NCBI GenBank assembly: GCA_019279435.1
Contig: JAAALK010000086.1
Span: 22,675,913 to 22,739,912, forward strand
DNA length: 64,000 bases
Reading direction: 5' to 3'
DNA from: Zizania palustris
Lineage: Eukaryota; Streptophyta; Magnoliopsida; Poales; Poaceae
In this document: positions 24,301 to 35,167 of the stretch, piece after piece
How the letters are laid out: each line of letters begins with the position of its first letter
How positions within the stretch are numbered: position 1 is the stretch's first letter
Program-made: the position numbers and the translations under genes
The notes under the pieces: model-generated
Databases searched by the model: none
What the model was told of the DNA's origin: nothing
The model's input: only the letters and a program-made list of their open reading frames with translations

Positions 24301-25123
24301 GACCGTATCGACGTTGGACGCTCTTGTCATCGAAGAATATTCCGGTGTCATGGTTGGTTAACAAGTTATTCATAAAATATTGTTGTGGTTGCAATTCATA
24401 ACGTTTGGATTTTAATTTAGATACACATGTGTCGAATATAACTTGCTAATGAGCAATGAAGAAGTTTCTTTCAAAAAAATGGGTAATGAAGAAGTTACGC
24501 CGTGAATGTATGTTTCTGACATTGTTTTTATCTAATTATTCGAATTCAATGTCATAATATTGAGTTATATACACCGTATATTGAGTTATATACACCGATC
24601 TAATTTAATCATAAGTTTAAGATGATAAAAAAGATAAACAATTTGCTATATATATTCCAACAAACAACAATACGACCCTTGATAGCTGTAGAGAGTAATT
24701 CTACACAGGAGCACAGTAAGAGAAGCTATGAATTTTTAGCAGTGTGGCCAAGCACCTATTTAGTTTCATTTTGGGCATGTTTAGCGGCCCACGTTTCTGA
24801 TCCAATCGACGTGTATAGGTCGGGATTTTAGTTTAGGCCACCGAACAAGGCCTTCAAGTGATTCACGGTCTCCTCTACGTGTTTTATACACAGCACGTAA
24901 TGCATCTTTCTAGGGGAACAATACAGGGAACTACACGCGCGATGTCTCCTCCAAAACGATGTGGTGAAACGCAGAGAATAACCAAAGCACAACATCCTCA
25001 CGACTGGAATCGACGAAGCCACCGAAAATTCAAAAAATCTTGTACTCTAGTAGGGTAATCCCGCTAGCTGGACAGGTGGATGCATGCTTGTTTAGTTATT
25101 AGCTGCAGTTTCCGCCATCAAAA
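24301..25123. other. 3' flank of the beta-carotene hydroxylase gene
   Basis: Only short unsupported ORFs. The end adjacent to 25124 should contain the 3' UTR of the minus-strand gene. Confidence 0.45.
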
Positions 25124-26627
25124 TCACAAGCTCCGTTTGATTCTCGCAAGCTCCTTCTCCAGCTCGTCCATGCCACCAACCTCCTCCAGCTCCTGCACTC
25201 ATGACCACACATAACACATAGGTTGAGAAGGCGGTGTTAAGGAAAGCTCAAAGCACTCGTGACCAGTACCACTCACTCACTCACTCACTCACTCACTCAC
25301 TCACTCACTCACTCACTCACCTTGGGTCCCAGAAACAGCCCATACGGGACGCCCTCGAACTTGTCCGTGTGGTGTATCTGCTCGCCACGGAACCAGCCAC
25401 ACACATGGAAAATCAGCGTAAAGTTTCAGCCCAAGGGACGAATTGAAGTCGGTAGTACTGAACTCCTACTACAGTACAATATAGGGCTGTCACTCCTGTC
25501 AGTGAGCAGCTTGTGGTCTCGTACCTTGTGGGCGGCGGCTACTCGCCGGAAGTAGGGTACATTTGCGATGGGACCGACGGGGAAGCGGCGGTGGACCAGG
25601 CCATCGTGGACGAACATGTAGGCGATGCCGAATAGCGTAATCCCGAGGCCCTGTAAGAAACGGACACGTGGAAGGTCAGGTCCTAATCAGATTGATCAGA
25701 GGAACGTGACGGGCTCACAGCTCTGTCGTGACATAGTTGTTTACCGCGCCGAAGCAGAGACCGGGGACGAGGCCCCGGTGGAACAGGCCGTAGGCGAGGA
25801 GGGAGATGGCCGGCACGGCGTTGATGATGGCGAACACGTCGTTGAGCTCGAACGGGCCCTCGCGCGCCCGGTGGTGCGACTCGTGCATATGCCACAGGGA
25901 AGCATGCCACAGAGAACGATGCGCCCAACGCGCCCAGAACTCCATCCCAACCTGCGCCCCGGCCGGCGCGCACGTCAAAACCAGCTAGTTTTACAATCGC
26001 AAGGAAGGGGTTTTGGGAAGTCCGCCGCTTACCGCCGCGCCGACGGAGAGCGCAAACGTGCCGAACATCTCCGTCATCGACACCTCGCCGCCCTGCACGG
26101 ACGCACAGGTTTCCAACAACACGGCCAACACACCATTTGCTCACTTAAATTACGACCGTTTCTTCTCTGCTTACTACCGTACAATGCAGTAGTAGATTAG
26201 TACAAGCAAAGAGATGTACCTCCAGTTGCCAATGGAAGCGGTAGTACACGGCAGCGACGGCCATGGAGGTGACGCCGAGGCTGGACATAACGGCTGCAAC
26301 CAGGTACGTCCGCCTCTCGGACTGTTTCCGCGCTCTCCTCTCCGCGATGCGCCGCGTCGCCGCGGCCGCGGCCTCTTCCTCCAGCGAGGGCACTGGCACG
26401 GGCACCGTCGGCGGGGCCGGCGCCGGGGTCTGCTGTTTCTCCGCATCCTGCAGCACGAAGCACGTGACGGTCTCGAGCCCGCGCCAGCGAGCGGTCCGCG
26501 TCAGCGGTGAGAAGGGCAAGGCGCGGTCCGCGAGCGGGGACCACGACCGGCGGCGCACGGCAGCCGCGAGTATCGGGTTATTCACGACGCAGCTGGTCGT
26601 AGCGGCGCCGGAGATGCCGGTGGCCAT
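25124..26627 (-). CDS. BCH: Beta-carotene 3-hydroxylase (non-heme di-iron, BCH/CrtR-B type)
   Basis: Plastid enzyme that hydroxylates the beta rings of carotenes to make zeaxanthin via beta-cryptoxanthin. There are six exons on the minus strand: 26220-26627, 26033-26092, 25745-25951, 25525-25650, 25321-25377 and 25124-25192. They total 927 nt and encode 308 residues. All introns are GT-AG and phase 0. All four iron-binding histidine motifs are present: HRSLWH and HESHH in exon 3, HDGLVH in exon 4, and HKIHH formed across the exon 4/5 junction. Other landmarks are GGEVSMTEMFGTFALSVGAA (exon 2), HTDKFEGVPYGLFLGPK (exon 5) and ELEEVGGMDELEKEL (exon 6). The N terminus is Ala/Ser/Arg-rich like a chloroplast transit peptide, followed by membrane helices. 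I start at MATGISGAA; the frame is open upstream but has no family resemblance. Intron 5 begins inside a (GTGA)n microsatellite. Confidence 0.95.
25271..25320. repeat. (ACTC)n microsatellite forming the start of an intron
   Basis: Fifty bases of ACTC repeat, about 12.5 units. On the coding (minus) strand this reads GTGAGTGAGT and begins exactly at the 5' splice site of intron 5 of the carotene hydroxylase, so the donor is the first unit of the array. Confidence 0.95.
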
Positions 26628-26741
26628 GCCTAATGACTTGGCGATGGCGTTCTCCCGGTCTCGTTCTCTCGTAGGCGCGCTTTCGTGGACAGGGACGGAG
26701 TCACGGAGCGGGAGAGTGTGAGTGTGTGACAGGGTAAGCAA

Positions 26742-27030
26742 CTAGGGAGGACAATCGAAAGGCGAGCACCGAGCAGCATTCTATTAAAAAGACGTCGAGC
26801 CGGCCGTCGGGGTTGTCAGAGACTCAGAGTGAGTATTTACAATACACATGACATCTTCACTTTGTCCTGGTCCGATGACTTTTCTCATGCAGAATTGCTG
26901 AGACTGACAGTGAGAGCAGTCCAGCTCCAACACCACGCAGAGATCGCAGTAGCATCACGCTCCCGCCTCCCCTTGTATGATTCTATCGTTCATGCATGGC
27001 CGCAACGCGCTATTGCCTCCCCTACGCTTC
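26742..27030. other. Promoter-side flank of the carotene hydroxylase gene
   Basis: It lies upstream of the minus-strand gene. A weak TATA-like TTTTTAATAG on the minus strand lies near 26780-26790. No other gene is visible. Confidence 0.35.
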
Positions 27031-27032
27031 TA

Positions 27033-27286
27033 CTCCCTCTATTTTCCTAAAATAAGTCGTTTTAGACTTGTATCAAAAGTTGCCTAAAAGATGTCGTTTT
27101 ATATTTTATTGTGTATTTTGGACGTTTATACCCCCGAAGTAGTACTACTTTCTTCTCGTTTCCCGTGCTATCTTTACTAATGCATTGTATTTAATAGGGG
27201 CAAACAAGAAAAGTATACACAAATTAATCATTCCTTGGTATCTTAAATTATGTCCAAAACGACATCTTTTTTGAAACCAGGGGGAA
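27033..27286. mobile_element. Stowaway-like (Tc1/Mariner) MITE
   Basis: A 254-bp element flanked by TA (27031-27032 and 27287-27288). The ends are imperfect inverted repeats: CTCCCTC with GTCGTTTTAGAC inward on the left; TTCCCCC with GTCGTTTTGGAC inward on the right, inverted. It has no ORF of note. It sits upstream of the carotene hydroxylase gene. Confidence 0.75.
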
Positions 27287-27806
27287 TATCTATTATTCCG
27301 ACAAAAACAGGGAAACGCGCGGCGTTGGGTCGGGTGGGAGGCGTGCATGGTCCCCCGTGCCTCCGTGAGGCTCGCCGCCACGGGAAACATGTCAGAAAAG
27401 TGAGTGAAAAAACCGAAGAAAAACGAGGGAAAGAACGATGAGCAGAAACATTTTCGGTCGGTGCAGCTCGCTGAAGAGTCGTAAGTTGATGTGATCCTTC
27501 CATTCCCTCTGGCATCGGCAAGTCCACGTCTTGCCTTCGCACGGCATGGGCTCTTATGTTTACGCAACCATCGTAAATTACGCAAGTACTCGTTCTGAGT
27601 TTGGGAAATAGACCATACACAGCAGATGCCTCATGCCTACTTCATCGTGATACAGCCAACCGTCAAAACGAATGGAGGGAGGCCTTTGAGGGTGCTGCTG
27701 CATGGTAGCTACCGTAGGGTAAACAAGACAAATATCATATGAACACTTAGATAAAGTAAACGTCTTGTTTTTTTTGACGGCGTCATTTCGGAATACAAGA
27801 TGTACA

Positions 27807-28217
27807 TGATGGAAAAATACTAAGGGGTCTTAGGGATCGCCTAGGGCTAGACCAGTAGGGTGAGACTTGGAGTTACCTCTTTGGGTTGCTTGACACAGAG
27901 GGGACGCCATGGCGCGGTGATGTAGCATCGTTGAAGTCGGACGTCCGGCGGTGTGGAGGCGAGGGAGGCTTCCCATCGCTTCGGCATGGCTTAGATCGGT
28001 AGCCAGAATGTGTGGAGCTAGGCGTATGAACCAACAGCGGCTCATACGCCCAGCTTCCCATTTTATATGCCGCGCGACAGGGGCCCTCAACAACTTCAGT
28101 TGGGACGCCTCCGATCAAGGCGCCTGAAGACCAGGAGGGAGGTTAGGGTATGACGAGTCTTAGGGGGAAGAGAGGGACTCGGCCCTCCCTTTCTTCCCGA
28201 GAGATCTAATCCTAACA
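27807..28217 (-). mobile_element. Solo Ty1-copia LTR
   Basis: A 411-bp block that begins TGATGG and ends CCTAACA. It is flanked by a perfect 5-bp duplication GTACA at 27802-27806 and 28218-28222. It resembles the LTRs at 52970 and 55674, sharing the order GGGTC..CTAGG near the start, GACCAGGAGGG, GGGACTCGGCC, and GATCTAATCCTAACA at the end. By that homology its transcriptional sense is the minus strand, where CATATAAAA near 28065 could be its TATA box. No internal element sequence remains, so it is a solo LTR. Confidence 0.85.
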
Positions 28218-28530
28218 GTACACCCTAGCAATGAGGTTCATATGAAAAGTATACGCTCTTGAGACCGAAGCCTATTGCGAAGTTCTGTATACACTTCGTT
28301 TTTGATGAAAGGCTTCGAGCTCCCCCTCGAAACATAGTTACCGATGGCTTCATACTCTTCACGTGTCAAAGTCTCAATTCAGAGCACCAATCTACGTTGA
28401 AATTATTTTTCCAAGTATTATTAATAAAAATTTTACCATGAAAAATATCTACACGATGGCCATATATGTTTTTTCTCTCTTTTTGAAAGGGCAAACGTAT
28501 TGCGGCCGGATCAGCTCCGGCAGGAAAGGA

Positions 28531-29722
28531 ATGGCCTTGCTTCATCGCGCTCCAGTTTCTACCCTCCCCTCCTCACGCAATCCCCACCAAAAATCCGGCG
28601 TGCTGCTCCGGCGTCCGGCGCTCCACTCTCCCCGCCGCTTCCAACTGCGCGGAGAGAAGCCCAGCTCGGCCAACGCGGGTAACGAGACGTCCTCCAGCTC
28701 GGACAACGCTGTCCTCAAGGCCGCGTGGTACGGGTCCGAGCTACTCGGCATCGCCGCGTCGTTCTTCCGGCCATCGCGGACACCTCCAGAGGGGGACGCC
28801 GGAGCCGCAGAAGAAGGCGCCTCGGAGCCCCGGGGCCGCGCGCAGGTCGCCGAGGCCATCAAGGACGACTTCGCGCGCTCATACTTCGTTACAGGTCTGG
28901 AGATCGAGTCTCAAAATTGCTCAAGCAAGCTGTGTTTCTCGTGAACAAACGGTGATGCGCCGTCTGATGGTTTACTTAATTTGCAACGTTTTACTGGTCG
29001 TTATCTACTTGTTTCAGGGAATCTCACGCTCAAAGCTTACGAAGACGACTGCGAGTTCGCTGACCCTGCAGGTTCGTTCAGGGGCCTGCAACGCTTCAAG
29101 AGAAACTGCACAAACTTCGGTTCTCTGTTAGAGAAGTCTAACATGAAGCTCACCAAATGGGAGGATCGGGAGGTATGGATTTTCTCGTGTCAGCTACGCA
29201 GATATCATCGAGCAGCTTATTGAGCTGGTTTCACAGATGGTTAGGGTAAACCACTGATCCATGCTACTGCTGCTGCTGGTGGTGGTGGTGTCGATTCTGG
29301 ATGCAGGACAAATCAATCGGGCACTGGCGTTTCAGCTGCGTCATGTCATTCCCCTGGAGACCAATTCTGTCCGGCAAGTGCAAGCTCTGTTTTATAGAGA
29401 TTAAAGTTAATGAGAAAAAACTATATTATCCTTGTCAGAAATGTTTATATTTTAGCACAAAATTCAAAATGATATTAGGGTTTATATGTTTTCAGCAACC
29501 GGGTACACGGAATACTACTTCGATTCTGGATCAGGGAAGGTGTGCAGGTACGTAGAGTAGTGATTTTCAGGTGCAAAAAATACCCACAGATGTTGTGTCA
29601 TTGCGTCTGACAGATTTAGCTGTGCGCCCAGGCACGTCGAGAACTGGAACGTCCCCAAGATGGCACTCCTGCGGCAGATTTTCAGGCCGAGCCGATGGGT
29701 GTGGGAGAAACGCTCCAACTAG
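28531..29722 (+). CDS. DUF2358 protein, probably plastid-targeted
   Basis: Five exons: 28531-28894, 29018-29172, 29307-29373, 29496-29547 and 29632-29722. They total 729 nt and encode 242 residues. The N terminus (MALLHRAPVSTLPSSRNP) is Ser/Arg-rich like a transit peptide. The DUF2358 domain, an NTF2-like fold of unknown function, starts in the VAEAIKDDFARSYFVTG region. It continues with YEDDCEFADPAGSFRGLQRF, WRFSCVMSFPWRPILSATGY and VCRHVENWNVPKMALLRQIF. Arabidopsis At2g46220 and At3g04890 have this architecture. Intron 3 uses a GC donor (CCG|GCAAGT at 29374) with a normal AG acceptor; only this join restores the conserved ILSATGYTEYYF. The other introns are GT-AG. A solo LTR ends 313 bases before the ATG. 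No function is known. Confidence 0.9.
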
Positions 29723-30149
29723 AAGGTGTTGCATCGGTGTATTCAGTGGTGAATTAGTGTACGATTATACGTTCTAGTACCTGGTTAGGGCCATGGCAGA
29801 TTATACTCCTCACTCTGTACAAATTACGAATCTATTTAGAACTATTTTGCTCCATCAAAATATGCTTCACTTGTTTATTTCGTTTCAGTGAAGTGTACAA
29901 TTCCGTTTCATGTAGCTCTAACTTTGATCACAATATTAAGGTCTCTTTGATATAGCTATAACTTTGAGAGTTATAGATTCATATTGGTTCTAGAGTTTTT
30001 ATACTTTTATTTTAGGCTAAAATAAGAACTAGATTACTCAAATAATAACCTCAATACATACAAACTCTACATCTATAAGAAATTTCTTGGAGCTAGGGCA
30101 AATCAGTTCTAAAAAACTATGTATTTACAGTTCTACCAAATATGCTTTA
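29723..30149. other. 3' flank of the DUF2358 gene with repeat-like sequence
   Basis: The sequence near 29930-30130 (TTTGATATAGCTATAACTTTGAG...) looks like a decayed MITE arm, but I could not bound it. Confidence 0.35.
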
Positions 30150-30488
30150 GTACCTGTTTGGTTACTTCAGTAAAAAGTTTATTCTCATCACGTAAGATGT
30201 TTGAGTGTTAATTAAAATTATTAAACATAAATTATTATAAAACTAATTATATAAATGAGATTTAATTTGTGAGACGAATCTATTAAAATTAATTAGTTCT
30301 TGATTTGACAATATAGTTCTACGATAAATATGTGATAAAGATTGAATAATTATACTTAATAAATTCGTCTTGCGAATTAGATAGAGATTTTACAATTAAT
30401 TTTATAATTATCTCATGTTTAATTCTTTCAATTAACTGAATATCCAATGTGATATGATAAGTTTTGAACTAGAGAGATCAAAACCCGG
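30150..30488. mobile_element. Tourist-like MITE, decayed
   Basis: A 339-bp AT-rich element between direct TTA copies (30147-30149 and 30489-30491). The ends are weak inverted repeats (CCTGTTTGGTTAC... and, inverted, CCGGGTTTTGATC...). The subterminal AATTTGTGAGACGAATCTATT phrase is related to one in the element at 6290. Confidence 0.6.
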
Positions 30489-30717
30489 TTAACTGAGTCA
30501 TAAAAATCAAATATTTAGGAGTTCTTGAAGTTTAGGGTAGATCAGCTTAAAAAATATGTATCTAAGGTTGGACCAAACATTCATGAAAACCAAATGGACG
30601 GTCAGGATTTCCTTGCTCATTACAAAGACGGCCAAGATTGGTCTAGACTTTAGACCCCTGCATTTGGTTCCAGAACCTTCTGACCTCGATCGGGACGCCC
30701 CGTGTCGTGCTTTCAGA

Positions 30718-30780
30718 TGGGCCTAGCCCAAAGTAACAAATCTGGCCCTCTAGGGTTTCTTCTATCGCTCGCCTTTATAA
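30718..30780 (+). promoter_or_regulatory. Site II / telo-box / TATA promoter of the snoRNA cluster
   Basis: TGGGCC (30718-30723) and its inverse-type AGCCCA (30725-30730) are site II elements. TAGGGTTT (30751-30758) is a telo-box. TTTATAA (30774-30780) is a TATA box. This order and spacing is typical of plant ribosomal-protein and snoRNA gene promoters. No long ORF follows, which points to the non-coding cluster downstream. Confidence 0.7.
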
Positions 30781-31002
30781 GGGGCAAGGTGCAGCGGAGC
30801 GGCGAATTGCAATCTCAAGCTTCAACGGCGCCGCCTCTTCGTCTGTTTCGCCACACGCAAGTTTCGCAACTTCTGAGATCTGGTTGCTCCGTCGATTTTG
30901 TTTTTTTTCTTGTTCTTACGAATCGTAGCAATGCGGTTTCTTCTCCATCGTGTTGGTTTTTGTACTTGCATGGGCTGTTTCCTTTGACACAATGGCTTTA
31001 CA

Positions 31003-31076
31003 GGTCAAATGATGAGAGAATAACTGCAACAATATGATCCATGATCTGATTCTTAGTATTTAAGTCTCTGATGACC
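31003..31076 (+). ncRNA. Candidate C/D box snoRNA 1
   Basis: A 74-nt unit bounded by a 5-bp terminal stem, GGTCA (31003-31007) with TGACC (31072-31076). Box C is ATGATGA (31009-31015). Box D is CTGA (31068-31071). A second CTGA at 31046-31049 is a possible D'. Box C' is not clear. I could not assign an rRNA target. Confidence 0.6.
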
Positions 31077-31139
31077 TATCTGCTGTTTCTGTTAGTTCGG
31101 TGGTCCTTTTCTTTTCGGGTTTGTTGGTACGCTGATTAT

Positions 31140-31223
31140 CGTAGAATGTGATGAAGAAAAGACTGGTCCGTGTTTCTGATATTCATTGACTGATAACCAT
31201 CTGTTTTTGCTTCTGATCCTACG
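31140..31223 (+). ncRNA. Candidate C/D box snoRNA 2, U38/snR60-like guide
   Basis: An 84-nt unit with terminal stem CGTAG (31140-31144) and CTACG (31219-31223). Box C is GTGATGA (31148-31154), D' is CTGA (31176-31179), C' is CTGATAA (31190-31196) and D is CTGA (31213-31216). The 11 bases immediately before D' (GGTCCGTGTTT, 31165-31175) are fully complementary to the conserved 25S rRNA segment AAACACGGACC. By the D+5 rule this would direct 2'-O-methylation of the fifth A of that segment, the site served by the U38/snR60 guides in animals and yeast. The rRNA sequence and guide names are from memory. Confidence 0.72.
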
Positions 31224-31322
31224 ACTAGTACCTTTTTTTCTGTTAGTCCCAGAAATCTGAAGAAATCTCGCGTTTGCTCTCTTCCATTTGATTACTGTGG
31301 TACTTGGCCTTTTTACTCTGCC

Positions 31323-31413
31323 ATTGCGGTGAAGAATTATGAACAAATTTCGCATGTCAGACTTCGGAGATGCTTAGGCATCCGTGAGAAGGCATTTCAT
31401 ACGACTGAGCAAT
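31323..31413 (+). ncRNA. Candidate C/D box snoRNA 3
   Basis: A 91-nt unit closed by ATTGC (31323-31327) and GCAAT (31409-31413). Box C is a variant, GTGAAGA instead of GTGATGA, and box D is CTGA (31405-31408). A CAGA near 31358 could be D'. It follows the two better candidates in the same orientation. The non-consensus box C lowers confidence, and I did not assign a target. Confidence 0.45.
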
Positions 31414-34400
31414 GTCTTGCCGAGACTCCTCACCAGGCACCAGTTCCCCCAATCTGTAGGGCTTGTTTGAAACATGTTTTATGTTTTATTACCAATTTTG
31501 AAGGATTTGTATAAATAAATTTAAGGTTTATTACGTTTCATTTATTTTATTTTTTGGAAAAATAAAATTTTTGGGAATGCGCACGTCAAGGATGTTGAAG
31601 TTATATTAGAGCAAAATTGTAACCCGATCATTTCAATTAACTGGTAATTAAATTGACTACCTAATTAGACGAGCAAATTGATTTGCAAATAATTGGTTCA
31701 AGCGCTATTTACAATTAGATTTGCTTTTCGTTCTGCATGACTTTATATTTCATGGCTAATTTTGTTGCAAGTTAAAATAATAATTGTCTATTTGTCCGTG
31801 ATTCTTTCAAATGTAGTACGTTATGGTGGGGCTTGCAACGAGCGAGATAATTGGGTTTGCTCGAGGCACGAGCTCGTCCAGATCTGTGGGCACACGGCAC
31901 ATCACAGGGCTTTCGATGAGGGGTTGTAGCGGCGATGTGGGCTTCCGACGAAGGGCTTCCAGTGACCATCGAGTCCATGCTCAGCTCGTCTTGTCTCTCT
32001 CGAGTCCAGTTAGCTCATGAGCCTCGAGGCAAATTATCAGAGCACTAGTTGATGGTGCGGTGCCTTTCTTGTCTTGGCGTCCAGTCGTTCCAACTGTTGT
32101 CTCGTCTGATAAGCAGGTAATCAAAACCTGCTTCTTACGCAGCTTACAATTCTCTCGCAGCCTGCCAGAGCGCACGCTATTCCACACGGACAACATGCCG
32201 CCTCTGCATCCGGCATGATTTCACGCCGTGCGGCAGCCAGCATTTTTCCATGCTCGGTTAACGACTAGATCCGAGACCAAGTTAATCATGGCAGGCATTG
32301 ACAGCCATGAATAATCCATCCATCCCGTTGCGGGGCCCTACTAGCCAGTGTCCTCGGCTACTTGTACCGGGCAACGGAGGTAAAAACCAGAAGCCGTACT
32401 AACGTGGACAGATGCTCCTGGCCCAAACGGAATGTCGTCTTGCCGCCATGCGCGATTGTTCCGGGAGAACGCAATTAGAACTTAGAAGAATCAACTTAGC
32501 TTTTTACCCAGAGTTGCTCTGATGCCCTGCGGGCTGCACCGACCTCGCGCGATGTAATGCTTGGCGTGGTGTAGCTCGCTCTGATGAGCCTGGATGCTCG
32601 TACCTTCATTTCTGGCTAATGCATCTGCACGGAGGGGCAGCATATACACCCAGGGTTGATAAGGAGCTCGCTCTACTCGACTCATGAGTTAGCTCATTTA
32701 GTTTGTGAGCTAGGTTTTTACAATATGATTAAATAATAAATATTTAAATAATTATATATCAAAAATCAATTGTGAGAAAATATAGTACATAAAGTTTTAA
32801 AATTCAAATATCTATAATTTTTGATATATCGATGGAATTATATACTAATTTTAGATCATATTAATTAGTTGATAGGGGAAAGAATTCCCCAAAATGCTTG
32901 AACAGAAGAATACGCGGTGGGTGTAGGGAGCCTTCTTCAAACTGGCAGCTTTCGTTCCAGGCAGGGAAGCGAATTTCCAGAGCGGTTGCGCATTGATGTC
33001 GCCGTAGATTTGGCATAGTATTAGTAATTAGGCTCGCCTCTGCCACCTCCGGTCACCGCCTCGCCACCGCCCACTCGATGCACGGGCCCTCCGCCCGCTC
33101 CACCATTTCCATCCATCCAACAACCAAAACTCTGCCTCGTTCCACCGTGCCACTCGCACTGCACCATCGCACCACATGGCGGCAGTGGCACTAGTAGCAC
33201 ACTTGACAGTTGCACGTAGCAAGTACGAACGGTAGGCAGTACTGTACTAACTGCTCAAGAGGTGAATCTGGTAACACCCTGTCGGGACAAACAATTCCGA
33301 TTGATTCGTGATCAGATGAGGCCGAAAGCAATCTAATCTACACTGTACACGGACATACAGTACGTGGTAGTAACAATGTGTTGCGTTACTACACGCGCCA
33401 TGCCGGTTGACTGTGCCGGCGACGAGGTGGCGTTCGCTGCCGGGGCTGCTGCCTTGGGGGTTCGAGGCGGAGCTCGGTAGGGGCGGCGAACACCTCATCC
33501 CAGATCTCGGTGAAGGCCCAGAGGGGCGGGTCTCGGGCAGTTGCATGTGCCGGGGGCCTGATCGAATCACCAATCATCCAAGCGTAGAGAGTCTGCGGAT
33601 CGACGAGAATGCTGCGTGTGTGGTGAACTCTGCTGAGTTAGGAACTGACCGGTGCATGCATGCCGGTGTCACGCCACAAATCCTGATAGGACTAAAGCAT
33701 GTGCTTGTGGGACACATCACGAGCAGGCGTCGTTCTCGTGAGGCGACTGGAGTGATTTCTTTAGCACGATGTGCCTATGACGCAGTGCAGGCACATACAT
33801 GAGAGTTATCTGCCGGCACAACGCCTCAAGGTTTGGAGGGGAAGACCCGAAGAGGGATGGGAACGTTAGCCTGAGGTCGCGTCCACAATTATTCCGAGAC
33901 AGCTAGTTCGAAGCTGGTTTGCCCTGTTGCCCCTGCTTGAGCTGCTGATGTGATGTGATGTGATATGGTGTTCTTCACGTACAGGAATTAGGTCATACAT
34001 GCCGTACGTGCATTTGCCTGCCTCGTTCCCGGAAATCGGTGCATCGTTGGTTGGCTCTCTGGATGGTATGAGATTTGCTATAGTTAAAGATTGAGATGGT
34101 TCATATAATTATATAAATAATAAATAATCTAATAATAAAACAACAAATTCTGGAATCTTCGGTGAATTGGGTTCATACGGTATTCATCCATCTGCGTACA
34201 ATTCACAGATGGTTGACACATATGCGGTAAATAAATCTGATGGGGCCGTGTGGTCTGGCTCAGCGTTCAACTCGAACTCGATGGCTTCAATCTACCGGCG
34301 ACTCTAGTTCATGCTCGTCCTTCTGCCGCCACTCCACCTCTGTATTTTGCTGCCCTTTCCGTCATGATCCGGCGCACGTCTCTATCCGCCTTGCCGTTCT

Positions 34401-35159
34401 CAGCCACTGCCACCACGCCGCCATCGCCCGCTTCCTTGGTGTCACTGTCTCCCCCGATGACTGTCTTCCTCGCCTACAAGCTCTTCCTTGACGCATCCCC
34501 GCTCTCCTCGCTCCTCAAATGGGCGGATCGATGGCGCGACAGCCAATGTGGTGGCAGATCGACGATTTGACAGGCGAGGGCGACAGATCAATTCGATGAC
34601 TCACGGCTTGGTAGAGCGATGGATCGGTGTCACGATAGTGCAACAGGACGGGTTGATGGATCGACGATGCGATGGGGTGAATCGAGGGCACGATGGCCTA
34701 GTGGGGGCGGTGGATCGGCGGATCAACAACGCGATAGGGTAGGTTGACAACGCGGCGTCATTTCCCAATGGGGCGAATCGACTGCATGGTAGGACGCAAA
34801 GTGAGCGGAGCCGACAAGTCTTGCGTTCTACATAGAAAGTGAAGTTCAAATTTGGTTGCTGACAAGGAAATAAATCTAGTGGCCATGGGTGCACGGAGGG
34901 CCGCATGCACCCCACCCCGATAAAACGTCACATGGAAGCTCGAAGCATCGGATGGTGAGGAACTCCTGACACCCAACACCACTGAAGCCTCCACCCCGAT
35001 GTTGCCACCCACTGCCGCCACCGAAAACTGCCTGACGTCACCGCCCGCCGCCACCGGCTACCGCTGCCACTGCCGAAAACCGCCTCGACGGCATCGGGGC
35101 GGGTTTCGGACGGCGAGGGACTCTAGACGCCCGACGCTACCGAAGCCCTCGCCTCGACG
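31414..35159. other. Gene-poor intergenic region
   Basis: No domain-bearing ORF recognised. 32690-32880 is AT-rich. 34500-34760 contains loosely repeated GATCGATGG-like phrases that create spurious ORFs. GC-rich sequence at 34980-35160 is the target of the hAT insertion that follows. Confidence 0.45.
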
Positions 35160-35167
35160 TCACCAAC

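Noticed and set aside
31201..31330. An extra snoRNA between candidates 2 and 3
   Set aside because: Isolated CTGA and TGATTA strings occur but no terminal stem encloses them.
34240..34742. ORFs of 83 to 106 residues
   Set aside because: Repetitive GATCGATGG-like sequence, no domain and no splice context.
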